Shown one piece after another: positions 54,755-63,780 of a stretch of DNA of 64,000 nucleotides; position 1 is the first letter of the stretch, and the number at the start of each line of letters is the position of its first letter. The notes below the pieces were generated by a model that had not been told where the DNA came from, ran no database searches, and saw nothing but the letters and a program-made list of their open reading frames with translations. The DNA is from Streptomyces pactum (GTDB lineage Bacteria; Actinomycetota; Actinomycetes; Streptomycetales; Streptomycetaceae): the NCBI RefSeq assembly GCF_002005225.1, contig NZ_CP019724.1:5845501-5909500 (forward strand), in the 5' to 3' direction. The position numbers and the translations under genes were made by a program.

Positions 54755-57700
54755 ATGAGCAGAGGACCAGTCAGACGCGGAGCGACCCTCCTGTCGGCGG
54801 GGCTCGTGATCGCGCTGCTGCCGGCCGGGACGGCGGCGGCGCAGGAGCCGCCCCCGGACCCCGCCCGCACCCCGGCCGCCGCGGGCCGGGCCGCGGCGGC
54901 CGCCCGCACCGTCACCCTCGTCACCGGCGACCGGGTGACCGTAGGCGACCTCGGCGGCGGCCGGCGCACCGTCACGGTCGAGCGGCCCGAGGGCGCCACC
55001 GGCGCCGTGCACACCCGCAGTTCGGGCGGCCGGATCACCGTCGTACCGGACGAGGCGCTGCCGTACCTGCGCGACGGCAGCCTCGACGCACGGCTCTTCG
55101 ACGTCGGTGAGCTGATCGAGCAGGGGCTCGCCGACTCCGAGACCGGCGATCTGCCGCTGATCGTGACCTACGGCAAGGGCGCACGGACCGCCACCCCGAG
55201 GGGAGCCGAGCGGACGCGGACGCTGCCCAGCGTGCGCGGGGCCGCCGTCGAGGCGGACAAGGGCCGTACATTCTGGCGGGAATTCACCCGTCGGGACACC
55301 GCCGTCGACGGCGTCTGGCTCGACGGGCGGGTCACCGCCGCCATGGCCGAGTCCAACGCGCAGATCGGCACCCCCGAGGCGTGGGAGGCCGGGCTCACCG
55401 GCAAGGGCGTCACCGTCGCCGTGCTGGACAGCGGCGTGGACGCCGGACACCCCGACCTCGCCGGACGGGTCGGACGCAGCCGCAGCTTCATCGCCGGGGA
55501 GGAGGTGGCCGACCGGAACGGCCACGGCACCCACGTCGCCTCCACCGTCGGCGGCAGCGGCGCGGCCTCCGACGGCGAGGAGAAGGGCGTCGCGCCGGGC
55601 GCCACCCTCGCGGTCGGCAAGGTCCTCGACGACTCGGGCTCGGGCAGCGAGTCCGAGATCATCGCCGGCATGGAGTGGGCCGCCCGGGACGTGGACGCCG
55701 ACATCGTGTCCATGAGCCTCGGCTCGACCGAGCCCAGCGACGGCACCGACCCGATGGCGCGGGCCGTCGACACCCTGTCCCGCGAGACCGGCGCGCTGTT
55801 CGTCGTCGCGGCCGGGAACACCGGCGCCCCGTCCTCCATCGGCTCGCCCGGCGCCGCCGACGCCGCCCTGACGATCGGAGCCGTCGACCCGGCCGACGAG
55901 GCGGCGTACTTCACCAGCGCGGGGCCCCGCCACGGCGACAACGCGCTCAAGCCCGACCTGTCCGCCCCCGGCGTCGGCATCCTCGCCGCCCGCTCCCGGC
56001 TCAGCGAGGGCAGCGGCGACTACACCGCCATGAGCGGTACGTCGATGGCGACGCCGCACGTCGCCGGGGTGGCCGCGCTGCTCGCCGAGGAGCACCCCGA
56101 CTGGACCGGCGCGCAGCTCAAGGACGCGCTGATGTCGACGTCGAAGGAGCTCGACGCCTCCGCCTACCGATTGGGCACGGGGCGGGTGAGCGTGCCGGAC
56201 GCCATCGGCGCCGACGTCACCGCCACCGGCAGTGCCGACCTCGGCTTCTTCTCCTGGCCGTACGAGGCCGACGAGCCGGTCACCCGCACCCTCACCTACA
56301 CCAACGCCTCCGACACGGCGGTCGAGTTGAAGCTCGCCGTGCGGGGCGCCCCCGAGGGCGTCGCCACCCTCGCCGACACCGCCCTCACCGTGCCCGCCCA
56401 CGGCACCGCCGCCACCACCGTCACCGGCGACGGGTCCAGGGCCCCGGTCGGGACGACGAGCGGCCGGATCGTGGCGTCCGGCGCGGACGGCACGCCCCTG
56501 GCGCACACGGCGTTCGGGATGGTCAAGGAGGAGGAGCGGTACACGCTCACCGTGCACGTCAAGGACCGGGCCGGTGCCGCCGCCCCGGCCGACCTGGTCG
56601 TCCAGCACCTCGCCGAGGGCGTCGACCCGGTCCCCGCGCACGTCGGCGACTCCGGCACCCTGCGACTGCGCCTCGCGCCGGGGACGTACAGCCTGACCTC
56701 CTTCCTCGACGTGCGCGGCAGCCACGGCGCCGACTCCCTGGGGCTCGGTTTCCTCGCGGCGCCCGAGGTCGTCGTCGACCGGGACCGCGAGATCACCCTG
56801 GACGGCACGGAGCTGCGCGAGATCAGCGCCGACGTCGAGAAGCGCACCGAGACGCGGCAACTGCTCATGGAGTACGACCGCGACGCGAACGGCTCCGACC
56901 TGTTCGGCGCCGTCCAGGTGCCCCTGACGTACGACAGCGTCTTCGCCGCCCCCACCGACAAGGTCACCGAGGGCGACTTCGAGTACCGGACCGTGTGGCG
57001 GCTGGGCAAGCCGCTGCTGGAGGTCGAGGGCATCGGTGAGGCCACCGTCCAGTCGGGCGGCACGCTGATCGAGGGGCGCAGCCGGCTGCCGCTGGCCGAC
57101 GTGGGGGACGGGCCCTTCCCGGAGGGCGTCCGGGGCAAGGCGGCCCTCGCCCGGCTCACCGAGGGCACCGAACCGGCGGACCTCGCCCAGGCCGCCCAGG
57201 ACGCGGGCGTCAAGGCGCTGTTCGTGACCGACGACGCGCCCGGACGGCTGATGTCCTGGTGGGGCACGGACGACAACGCCGACCGGCCGCTGCAGATCGC
57301 CACGGTGAGTGCCGCCGACGCGGAGCGGCTGCGGGACGCCGGGCGGGTCCACATGACCGGGACGCGCGACACGCCCTACACGTACGACCTCTCGGAAGGG
57401 CACCGCGGTGGCGTGCCCGACCGGGACCTCACCTACGAGCCCGGGCGGCGCGATCTCGCCGAACTGCGGACCGGGTACCACGCGGCCGAACCGGCGAGCG
57501 GCGGCGAGTTCCGCTACTCGATCACCGACACCTTCCCCATCGGCCTCGGCTTCCGGGAGCGGATCGAGTACCCGGTCGAGCGCACCGAGTACGTGTCGAC
57601 CGGGCCCGGCCAGCTCTGGCACGAGTCCGTGACGGCCGCCGACGGCGCGCTGGAGCAGCGGTCCGGCACGGTCCGGTACGAGGGCGGCTCGCGTGCGGAG

Positions 57701-58402
57701 CTGAACTGGTTCAAGCCCGTGTGGCACCCCTACCTCGGCACCGGGCTGGGCTGGGGACAGCAGCGTGCGGGCGACCGGCTCCAGTTCAACGCCCCCGGCT
57801 GGGGCGACTCCGGCCCCGACCACACCGGCTTCGGCGACGTGTGGAGCGAGAGCAGCGGGATGTCGCAGACCACGTCGGTGTACCTGGACGGCGAACTGGT
57901 CGACCAGGGGCCGAGTTCCGCCGCGTACGTGGACGACGCGCCGGCCGACGAGCACACGTACCGGCTCGTCACCGACACCGCGCTCGACGCGGAGCGCTGG
58001 CGGCTCGGGACCGAGGGGCACGCGGAGTGGACCTTCCGCTCGGCCGCCACACCCGACGACCGCTGGACGTACCTGCCCCTGATCAACCTCTCCTTCGACG
58101 TCGGCACCGACCTCGCGGGCGAAGTGCGCGGCGGGAAGAGGCTGCGGGTCGGGATCGGCGCCCAGTACGTGGCGGGCGCCCCGGACACCGGGACGATCGG
58201 CGGCGGGCAACTGGAGGTGTCGTACGACGACGGCGAGACCTGGCAGCGGGTGCACCTGCGCGGCGGTGACGGGGAGGCCTCCTGGCAGGGGACGGTGAGC
58301 GTGCCACGCGACGCCGGGCACGTCTCGCTGCGGGCGTCGGCACACGACGACCGGGGCGGCTCGGTCACGCAGGAGATCGTGCGGGCCGTGGCCGTGCGGT
58401 GA
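54755..58402 (+). CDS. Large secreted subtilisin-like serine protease (S8)
   Basis: 1215 residues. Signal peptide ends near AAA-QE (about 30). The N-terminal prodomain region runs to ~190. The catalytic domain has Asp225 (VAVLDSGVD), His257 (NGHGTHVAS) and Ser430 (SGTSMATPHVAG), with the oxyanion Asn in FVVAAGNTGAPSS. A long C-terminal region of beta-rich domains follows, as in Streptomyces S8 proteases of this size. No sorting signal or membrane helix at the C-terminus. Divergent from the Trypco1 gene across 222 bp; no functional link to that system is implied. Confidence 0.95.
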   Translation: MSRGPVRRGATLLSAGLVIALLPAGTAAAQEPPPDPARTPAAAGRAAAAARTVTLVTGDRVTVGDLGGGRRTVTVERPEGATGAVHTRSSGGRITVVPDEALPYLRDGSLDARLFDVGELIEQGLADSETGDLPLIVTYGKGARTATPRGAERTRTLPSVRGAAVEADKGRTFWREFTRRDTAVDGVWLDGRVTAAMAESNAQIGTPEAWEAGLTGKGVTVAVLDSGVDAGHPDLAGRVGRSRSFIAGEEVADRNGHGTHVASTVGGSGAASDGEEKGVAPGATLAVGKVLDDSGSGSESEIIAGMEWAARDVDADIVSMSLGSTEPSDGTDPMARAVDTLSRETGALFVVAAGNTGAPSSIGSPGAADAALTIGAVDPADEAAYFTSAGPRHGDNALKPDLSAPGVGILAARSRLSEGSGDYTAMSGTSMATPHVAGVAALLAEEHPDWTGAQLKDALMSTSKELDASAYRLGTGRVSVPDAIGADVTATGSADLGFFSWPYEADEPVTRTLTYTNASDTAVELKLAVRGAPEGVATLADTALTVPAHGTAATTVTGDGSRAPVGTTSGRIVASGADGTPLAHTAFGMVKEEERYTLTVHVKDRAGAAAPADLVVQHLAEGVDPVPAHVGDSGTLRLRLAPGTYSLTSFLDVRGSHGADSLGLGFLAAPEVVVDRDREITLDGTELREISADVEKRTETRQLLMEYDRDANGSDLFGAVQVPLTYDSVFAAPTDKVTEGDFEYRTVWRLGKPLLEVEGIGEATVQSGGTLIEGRSRLPLADVGDGPFPEGVRGKAALARLTEGTEPADLAQAAQDAGVKALFVTDDAPGRLMSWWGTDDNADRPLQIATVSAADAERLRDAGRVHMTGTRDTPYTYDLSEGHRGGVPDRDLTYEPGRRDLAELRTGYHAAEPASGGEFRYSITDTFPIGLGFRERIEYPVERTEYVSTGPGQLWHESVTAADGALEQRSGTVRYEGGSRAELNWFKPVWHPYLGTGLGWGQQRAGDRLQFNAPGWGDSGPDHTGFGDVWSESSGMSQTTSVYLDGELVDQGPSSAAYVDDAPADEHTYRLVTDTALDAERWRLGTEGHAEWTFRSAATPDDRWTYLPLINLSFDVGTDLAGEVRGGKRLRVGIGAQYVAGAPDTGTIGGGQLEVSYDDGETWQRVHLRGGDGEASWQGTVSVPRDAGHVSLRASAHDDRGGSVTQEIVRAVAVR

Positions 58403-58463
58403 CACGCGGACGGCGCCGCCTTTCTGGGACGGGGAGGCGACGCCGTCGAGCTTCCCCGGACCG

Positions 58464-58523
58464 TCAGACCAGCCGGCCGGCGAAGTGGACGAGGCCGGCG
58501 AGGAGGTCGGTGAGCAGGTTCAT
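58464..58523 (-). CDS. Candidate 19-residue peptide gene
   Basis: An ATG preceded by AAGGAG with a 10-base gap encodes MNLLTDLLAGLVHFAGRLV and stop. The peptide would form an amphipathic, mostly hydrophobic helix. It lies alone in a 232-bp gap downstream of the carboxyltransferase gene on the same strand, and about 60 bp from the end of the convergent subtilase. A TATTCA hexamer about 90 bp upstream could be a -10 box. Function unknown: a membrane-active peptide, regulatory peptide or leader are all possible. Confidence 0.5.
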   Translation of the reverse strand: MNLLTDLLAGLVHFAGRLV

Positions 58524-58634
58524 GACCGTGCGGCTCCTTGCGCTGTGCATGTGTGGGACCTGCTTGGGACGTGTGCGACGACTGCGGTCTGCGGTCCGTT
58601 GCTCGTACGCCGTGAATATCGTGGGTCTCTGCGG

Positions 58635-60005
58635 TCACCTACGCTCTTCAGAGCGACGATCATCTGTTCCAGGGAACAACTGATCGCCTGTTCGGATCAG
58701 GCCGAGCTCCGCCAAGTCCTGCGGCCGCAGCCGCAGTTGACCGGCCGTCGCCGCCACCTCCTTGGGCGGGCGCTTGAGGATCGCCGCCGCGAGCTCCGGC
58801 GCGATCACGGAGAAGTAGCTGTCCGGCGTGGCCCAGGTGCTGCCGGGCGCGGCCAGCGCCAGCGCACCGCCCGAGCCGCCCTCGCCGATCACCAGCGTGG
58901 TGACCGGCGTGTCCGCCGAGGCCATCGCGACGAACAGGTCGGCGATCGCCGGCCCCACGCCCTGCCGCTCCGCCTCCGCGTCGCCCGCCGCACCCGGGGT
59001 GTCCACCAGGGTCAGCACCGGGATGCCGAGCCGGTCCGCGAGGCGGATCAGCCGGGCGGCGGTGCGGTACCCGGCGGGCCTCGTCGCCGTCCCGGTCTGG
59101 GCGGCGTAGGCGACCGTCCGCCCCGCGTGCTCACCGAAGCCGCAGAGCATGCCGTCCGGGTCGGTGCCCCCGCAGCGGTCGCCCGAGAGGGCGGCGCGGT
59201 GGGTGAAGTAGGCGTCCAGGTAGGCCCGGGCGCGCGGGCGTTCGAGGGCGCGGGCCCGCCGGACCGCGTCCCAGCCGGTGTCCGGCAGACCGGTGGCGCC
59301 CAGCGGCCCGGGCACCGGCGCCGGGTCGCCCGACGGCGCCGTCAGCAGCCGCAGCCACCGCCCCAGCGTCCCGCGCAGCTCCCCGGCCGGTACGACGGCG
59401 TCCACGCTGCCCGCCGCCACCTGCGCCTCGGCCGTGTACGCCGCCGGATCGGCGCCCGGCGGCCGGACCCGGGAGCCGGCGAAACCCACCTGGGCGCCGG
59501 GCAGCGCGAGGACCACGTCGGCGCCCGCCCCCAGCGTCGCCCAGCCGCCCCCGGTGGCCGGGTCGCGCACCACGGCGATCTGCGGCAGTCCGGCCCGACG
59601 GGTGAGCGCCGACTGCCGGGCCACCCGCTGGAGCTGGGTCAGCGCGAGCATTCCCTCCTGCATCCGGCTGCCGCCGGTGGCGACCAACGGCACCACCGGC
59701 AGCCGGTGCTCGCGGGCGTACGTGTACGCGGCCTCCAGCCGGTCGCCGGTGCGCCGACCCAGCGAGCCGCCGAGGAAGCCGAACTCGAAGGCCAGCAGCA
59801 CCGCCCGGACGCCCTCGACGTGCCCGGTGCCGCAGACCACGGACTCCTCCTCGCCGGTGCGCTCGGCGGCGCGGGCCCGGGAGGCGTCGTAACCGTGCCA
59901 GCCGAGGGGGTCGTCGGGCGGCGACTCCCCCTCCGGGCGGGGGAGTTCGGTGAAGTCGTCGGTGAGCAGGGCGAGGAACGCGCGCGCGGACAGACGGTCA
60001 GCCAC
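58635..60005 (-). CDS. Fused carboxyltransferase-fold protein in the malonate operon
   Basis: 456 residues from GTG, overlapping matB by 8 bp. Two crotonase-fold halves: the N-half with FEFGFLGGSLGRRTGDRLEA and VPLVATGGSRMQEGMLALTQ, the C-half with PVLTLVDTPGAAGDAEAERQ and VIGEGGSGGALALA. That is the AccD-AccA order in one chain, shorter than typical acyl-CoA carboxylase beta subunits (~520-530). No biotin-carrier or biotin-carboxylase gene is nearby. In this operon it may act on malonyl- or methylmalonyl-CoA, possibly as a decarboxylase like MdcD/MdcE (inference). Confidence 0.85.
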   Translation of the reverse strand: MADRLSARAFLALLTDDFTELPRPEGESPPDDPLGWHGYDASRARAAERTGEEESVVCGTGHVEGVRAVLLAFEFGFLGGSLGRRTGDRLEAAYTYAREHRLPVVPLVATGGSRMQEGMLALTQLQRVARQSALTRRAGLPQIAVVRDPATGGGWATLGAGADVVLALPGAQVGFAGSRVRPPGADPAAYTAEAQVAAGSVDAVVPAGELRGTLGRWLRLLTAPSGDPAPVPGPLGATGLPDTGWDAVRRARALERPRARAYLDAYFTHRAALSGDRCGGTDPDGMLCGFGEHAGRTVAYAAQTGTATRPAGYRTAARLIRLADRLGIPVLTLVDTPGAAGDAEAERQGVGPAIADLFVAMASADTPVTTLVIGEGGSGGALALAAPGSTWATPDSYFSVIAPELAAAILKRPPKEVAATAGQLRLRPQDLAELGLIRTGDQLFPGTDDRRSEERR

Positions 60006-61458
60006 GGGTCAGCGCCCGCTTCATGATCTTCCCCATGTCGTTGCGCGGGAGCGCGTCGACGTGGTGGACGACGCGGGGCCGCTTGTGCGGGGCGAGCCGG
60101 CCGGCGACGTGGTCGGCCAGCGTGTCGAGGGCGGGCGGGGCGGCGGGGTCGGCCGGCACGATCCACGCCACGATCCGCTCCCCGAGGTCCGGGTCGGGCT
60201 CCCCGGTGACGGCGGCCTCCCGCACCCCCGGGTGTTCCAGGAGCGCGTTCTCGATCTCGCCGGCCCCGATCTTGTACCCGCCGCTCTTGATCAGGTCGGT
60301 GGCCTTGCGGCCGACGATGCGGACGTAGCCGTCGGGGTCGCGCACCGCCATGTCGCCGGTGCGGAAGAAGCCGTCGGCCGTGAAGGCGGCGGCGGTGGCG
60401 TCGGGGCGGTTCAGGTACTCGGTGAACAGGTTCGCGCCGCGCACCTGGATCTCGCCGACGCTCTCCCCGTCCAGGGCCGCGATCGGCGTGCCGTCCTCCT
60501 CCACCAGCCGCAGTTCCACGCCCGGCAGCGGCACGCCCACGGTCCCGGCGCGCGGCTCGCCGTCCGCCCGCACGCTGGTGTTCATGAGGGTCTCGGTCAT
60601 GCCGTACCGCTCGATCACCCGCCGTCCGGTCGCGGCGGCGATGCGCTCGTGGTCGTGCACGGGCAGCGCGGCCGACCCGGACACCAGCAGCCGGGCCCCG
60701 GCCAGCGCCTTCGCCAGCTCCGGGTCGCCGGGCAGGGACTCGGCGATCCGGTGGTACATCGTCGGCACCCCGAACAGCATGGTCGCGCCGTCGTTCAGCT
60801 CCCGGGCCGCGCCCTCGGTGGAGAACCTGCCCAGGTGCCGCACGGACCCGCCGCGCCGCAGCGGGCCCAGGATGCCCAGCACGAGGCCGTGCACGTGGAA
60901 CAGCGGCAGCCCCTGCACCAGCACGTCCTCGCCGGTCCACCGCCAGGCGTCGGCGAGCGCGTCCAGGGTCGTCGCCAGCGCGCGGCGGGGGATGACGGCG
61001 CCCTTGGGCGGGCCGGTGGTGCCGGAGGTGTAGACGACGAGGGCGGGGTCGCCGTCGTCGGCGCGGTGGTCCTCGGGGACGGGGCCGGTGGCGTGCACGT
61101 CGACGTCCACGCGACCGAGCGCGCCCAGGGCCGGCGGGAGTCCGCACCCCGGAGGTGCCAGCACGAGTGACGGCTCGCTGTCGGAGAGGATGTGCGCGAG
61201 TTCCTTGTCGCCGGACTTCGGGTTGAGCGGTACGGCGGGGACGCCGGCCAGCAGCGCCGCCACCACGGCGACGGCGGTCTCCATCTCCGGTGTCGCCCAG
61301 ACGGCGACCCGCCCGGCCCCCCGGATCCGTCCGGCCGTGCCGCCCGCCGCGGCGGCCAGTTCGGCGTACGTCAGGGAGCGCTCGCCGAACCGCAGGGCGG
61401 GCCGGTCGGCCCCGGCGCCGGTCGCGGCCGGGGAGAGGGCGGGGAAGAGAGAGGACAC
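59998..61458 (-). CDS. matB: Malonyl-/methylmalonyl-CoA synthetase
   Basis: 486 residues. ANL-superfamily adenylating enzyme: YTSGTTGPPKGAVIPRRALA (P-loop), ERYGMTETLMN, FFRTGDMAVRDPDGYVRIVG, and NDMGKIMKRAL with the catalytic lysine close to the C-terminus. Length and the RYGMTETLMNTS motif match MatB, which ligates malonate or methylmalonate to CoA; S. coelicolor MatB is encoded in the same neighbourhood (from memory). Products can feed fatty-acid and polyketide synthesis. It lies between the carboxyltransferase gene and the transporter gene. Confidence 0.92.
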   Translation of the reverse strand: MSSLFPALSPAATGAGADRPALRFGERSLTYAELAAAAGGTAGRIRGAGRVAVWATPEMETAVAVVAALLAGVPAVPLNPKSGDKELAHILSDSEPSLVLAPPGCGLPPALGALGRVDVDVHATGPVPEDHRADDGDPALVVYTSGTTGPPKGAVIPRRALATTLDALADAWRWTGEDVLVQGLPLFHVHGLVLGILGPLRRGGSVRHLGRFSTEGAARELNDGATMLFGVPTMYHRIAESLPGDPELAKALAGARLLVSGSAALPVHDHERIAAATGRRVIERYGMTETLMNTSVRADGEPRAGTVGVPLPGVELRLVEEDGTPIAALDGESVGEIQVRGANLFTEYLNRPDATAAAFTADGFFRTGDMAVRDPDGYVRIVGRKATDLIKSGGYKIGAGEIENALLEHPGVREAAVTGEPDPDLGERIVAWIVPADPAAPPALDTLADHVAGRLAPHKRPRVVHHVDALPRNDMGKIMKRALTRG

Positions 61459-61509
61459 GCGTCGTACTCCTTAGCTGTTGCTCACGATTACCGGTTGTCC
61501 GAGGTGGAC

Positions 61510-62892
61510 CTACCCGAAGCCGGGCACGACCAGTACCAGCCACGCCAGCGCGGGCACGACGGCCACCACGATGCCGCCGTAGATCATCAACTGCCGGAAG
61601 AAGCGCTCGCGGTCGACGTCCGGCGCCGCGGCCAGCACCAGCGCGCCGTTCGTGGAGAACGGGCTGACGTCCACGACCGTCGCCGAGACCGCGAGCGCCG
61701 CGACCATGCCGACCGCCCCGATCTCGCCCTGCGCGAGGAACGGCACCGCCAGCGGGATCAGCGCACCCATGATGCCCACGGAGGAGGCGAAGGCCGACAC
61801 GATCGCGCCGATGTAGCAGAGCAGCACCGCGGCCAGCAGCGGGACGCCGATGCCGCCGACGCCCTCGCCGGCCCAGGTGATGGTGCCCATCTCCTCCAGC
61901 ACGCCGACGTAGGTGAGGACACCGCAGATCAGCAGGACCGTGGACCAGGCGATCTCGCCGACCGCGCGGCGGCTGTCGTTCGGCCAGGCGGTGCTCAGCA
62001 CGACGGCGAGGGTGACCGCGGTCAGGCCCGCGTCCAGGTCGAAGCCGAGGACGGCGACGACGAGAGCGACCAGGGCGGTGAGGGTGGCGATCCGCGCGGG
62101 GGTCAGGCGCAGGCCGCCGCCGGTGCCGTCGGTGGCCTGGTCGGGGCGGACGGCGACCGCGGTGGGGGCGGCGCCTCCGGACCCGGACCCGGCGCCGGGC
62201 CCCGCTGTGCCGGTGTCGGGGCCGGTGCCGGTGGGCTGCGTGCCCTTGCCCGCCGCGCCGGCGTCCTCCGTCGCCACCGATCCCCGCGCCCACAGCTTCC
62301 GCCCGCCGAACAGCACGAACAGCACGCTCGCGATGACGAGGTTGGCGATCAGCGAGGCCAGGAAGAGGGTGATCTCGCTGCCCGGCAGTCCCTCGCGCTC
62401 GACGATGCCGTTGACGATCGAGCCGTAGATACTGATCGGCGAGAAACCGCCGGCCTGCGCGCCGTGCACCACCATCGTGCCCATCAGCAGCGGGCTGATC
62501 GCGTACCGGGTGGCGAAGCTCAGCGCGATCGGCGCGACGATCGCGACGGCGGCCGGGCTGACCGCGCCGATCGCCGTGAGCGCGCCGGTGAGCGCGAACA
62601 TCACCCACGGGATCAGCGCGACCCGCCCCCGCACCAGCCGGACGGCCGCGTGCACCAGCCAGTCGGTGGTGCCGTTGGCCCGGGCGATCGCGAACAGGTA
62701 GGTGACACCGACGAGGACGACGAACAGGTCGCCGGGGAAGCCGGCGAAGATGCCGTCCGCGTCGAGGTCAGCGACGACCGTGCCCACCCCGAAGGCGGCG
62801 GCGAAGGCGAGCGCGCCCATGTTGACGGAACGGGTGGTGGCGATGACGAACACCACGACGAGGACGAGGATGGAGATGAGTTCGGGGGACAT
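61510..62892 (-). CDS. MatC-like dicarboxylate (malonate) transporter
   Basis: 460 residues, about 11-12 membrane helices in two halves around a Gly/Pro/Thr-rich cytoplasmic loop (~220-265). MSPELISILVLVVVFVIATT and the duplicated motifs AIGAVSPAAVAIVAPIALSF and AFASSVGIMGALIPLAVPFL are typical of the MatC_N/CitM ion-transporter superfamily. With matB next in line, malonate or methylmalonate uptake is the likely role. The ATG at 62892 is preferred over an upstream open stretch that would cover the operator. Confidence 0.87.
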   Translation of the reverse strand: MSPELISILVLVVVFVIATTRSVNMGALAFAAAFGVGTVVADLDADGIFAGFPGDLFVVLVGVTYLFAIARANGTTDWLVHAAVRLVRGRVALIPWVMFALTGALTAIGAVSPAAVAIVAPIALSFATRYAISPLLMGTMVVHGAQAGGFSPISIYGSIVNGIVEREGLPGSEITLFLASLIANLVIASVLFVLFGGRKLWARGSVATEDAGAAGKGTQPTGTGPDTGTAGPGAGSGSGGAAPTAVAVRPDQATDGTGGGLRLTPARIATLTALVALVVAVLGFDLDAGLTAVTLAVVLSTAWPNDSRRAVGEIAWSTVLLICGVLTYVGVLEEMGTITWAGEGVGGIGVPLLAAVLLCYIGAIVSAFASSVGIMGALIPLAVPFLAQGEIGAVGMVAALAVSATVVDVSPFSTNGALVLAAAPDVDRERFFRQLMIYGGIVVAVVPALAWLVLVVPGFG

Positions 62893-62925
62893 GCGGGGGC
62901 TCCCGAGTGCTGACCTGATTGGCAG

Positions 62926-62940
62926 AGTGGCTGAGCCACT
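62926..62940. promoter_or_regulatory. GntR operator, site 1
   Basis: AGTGGCT-G-AGCCACT, a perfect 15-bp palindrome 34 bp upstream of the transporter start. FadR-subfamily GntR proteins bind such dyads. Confidence 0.7.
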
Positions 62941-63005
62941 TGAACGGTGGGGCTGGTCGGTCAGCGTGGGCCCGCCCCGGGCCGGCGTCAAGAGGTCGCG
63001 CATGA

Positions 63006-63020
63006 ATTGGCTCAGCCACT
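63006..63020. promoter_or_regulatory. GntR operator, site 2
   Basis: ATTGGCT-C-AGCCACT matches site 1 at 13 of 15 positions, 80 bp centre to centre, and 47 bp upstream of the GntR start. The paired sites suggest autoregulation and possibly looping. Confidence 0.65.
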
Positions 63021-63066
63021 GGGCCACCGAGGGCCGGTGCTACGCTCCCGGCGAGAGGGGGATCTC

Positions 63067-63780
63067 GTGACCGACGCCCTGCGCCCCATGACCAAGCAGC
63101 GCCTGTACGAACAGGTGCTGGAGCGGCTGCGCCAGTACGTCACCGACGGTGGCCTGCGCGCCGGCGACCGGCTTCCGCCCGAACGGGACCTCGCCCAGCG
63201 GCTCGGTGTCAGCCGGGCCTCGGTGAAGCAGGCGATCGTGGTCCTGGAGGTCCAGGGCCTGGTGGAGGCGCGGCACGGCGGCGGGACGTACCTGGTGCGG
63301 GACAGCCTCGACGTCGAGCCGGTCGAGGAGATGGTCGAACGCAGACGACGGCTCCCGGACGTCCTGGAGGCCCGCGAGGCACTGGAGACGAAGCTCGCCG
63401 AACTGGCCGCCGAGCGCCGCACGGACGACGACCTGGCCGCCATGCGGTCCGCGCTGGCCGTGATGGCCGGGGAGATCGAGCGGGGCGGGCACGGGGCCGA
63501 GGGCGACCGGCTGTTCCACGCGGCGGTGACGGCGGCGGCGCACAGCAGCCTGCTCGCGGAGTTCATGCGCTCCATCGCCCACCAGATCGCCGAGAGCCGC
63601 ACCGAGTCCCTGCGCCAGCCCGGCCGGCCCGGCCGCTCCCTGGCCCAGCACCAGGCGATCCTGGACGCCGTCGACGCCCGGCAGCCCCGGCAGGCCGCCA
63701 CCGCGATGCGCCGCCACGTCCGTACCGTCGCCAAGGTGCGGCTGCTGGACTGGGACCCGGAAGAGGAGCGACAGCCATGA
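63067..63780 (+). CDS. GntR family regulator, FadR subfamily (MatR-like)
   Basis: 237 residues from GTG with GAGAGGGG six bases upstream. Winged helix ~10-75 (RLYEQVLERLRQYVTDGGLR, GDRLPPERDLAQRLGVSRAS) and an FCD ligand domain with ERRRRLPDVLEAREALETKL and DRLFHAAVTAAAHSSLLAEF (metal-binding Asp/His pattern). It is divergent from the matC-matB operon with two matching operators between, the layout of matR in rhizobial malonate operons. Its ATGA stop/start overlap couples it to the next gene. Confidence 0.92.
   Translation: MTDALRPMTKQRLYEQVLERLRQYVTDGGLRAGDRLPPERDLAQRLGVSRASVKQAIVVLEVQGLVEARHGGGTYLVRDSLDVEPVEEMVERRRRLPDVLEAREALETKLAELAAERRTDDDLAAMRSALAVMAGEIERGGHGAEGDRLFHAAVTAAAHSSLLAEFMRSIAHQIAESRTESLRQPGRPGRSLAQHQAILDAVDARQPRQAATAMRRHVRTVAKVRLLDWDPEEERQP

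Noticed and set aside
58635..60005. Ordinary biotin-dependent acyl-CoA carboxylase beta subunit
   Set aside because: Not excluded, but it is shorter than typical ones, no biotin carboxylase or carrier gene is near, and its operon is for malonate activation; so I did not name it accD or pccB.
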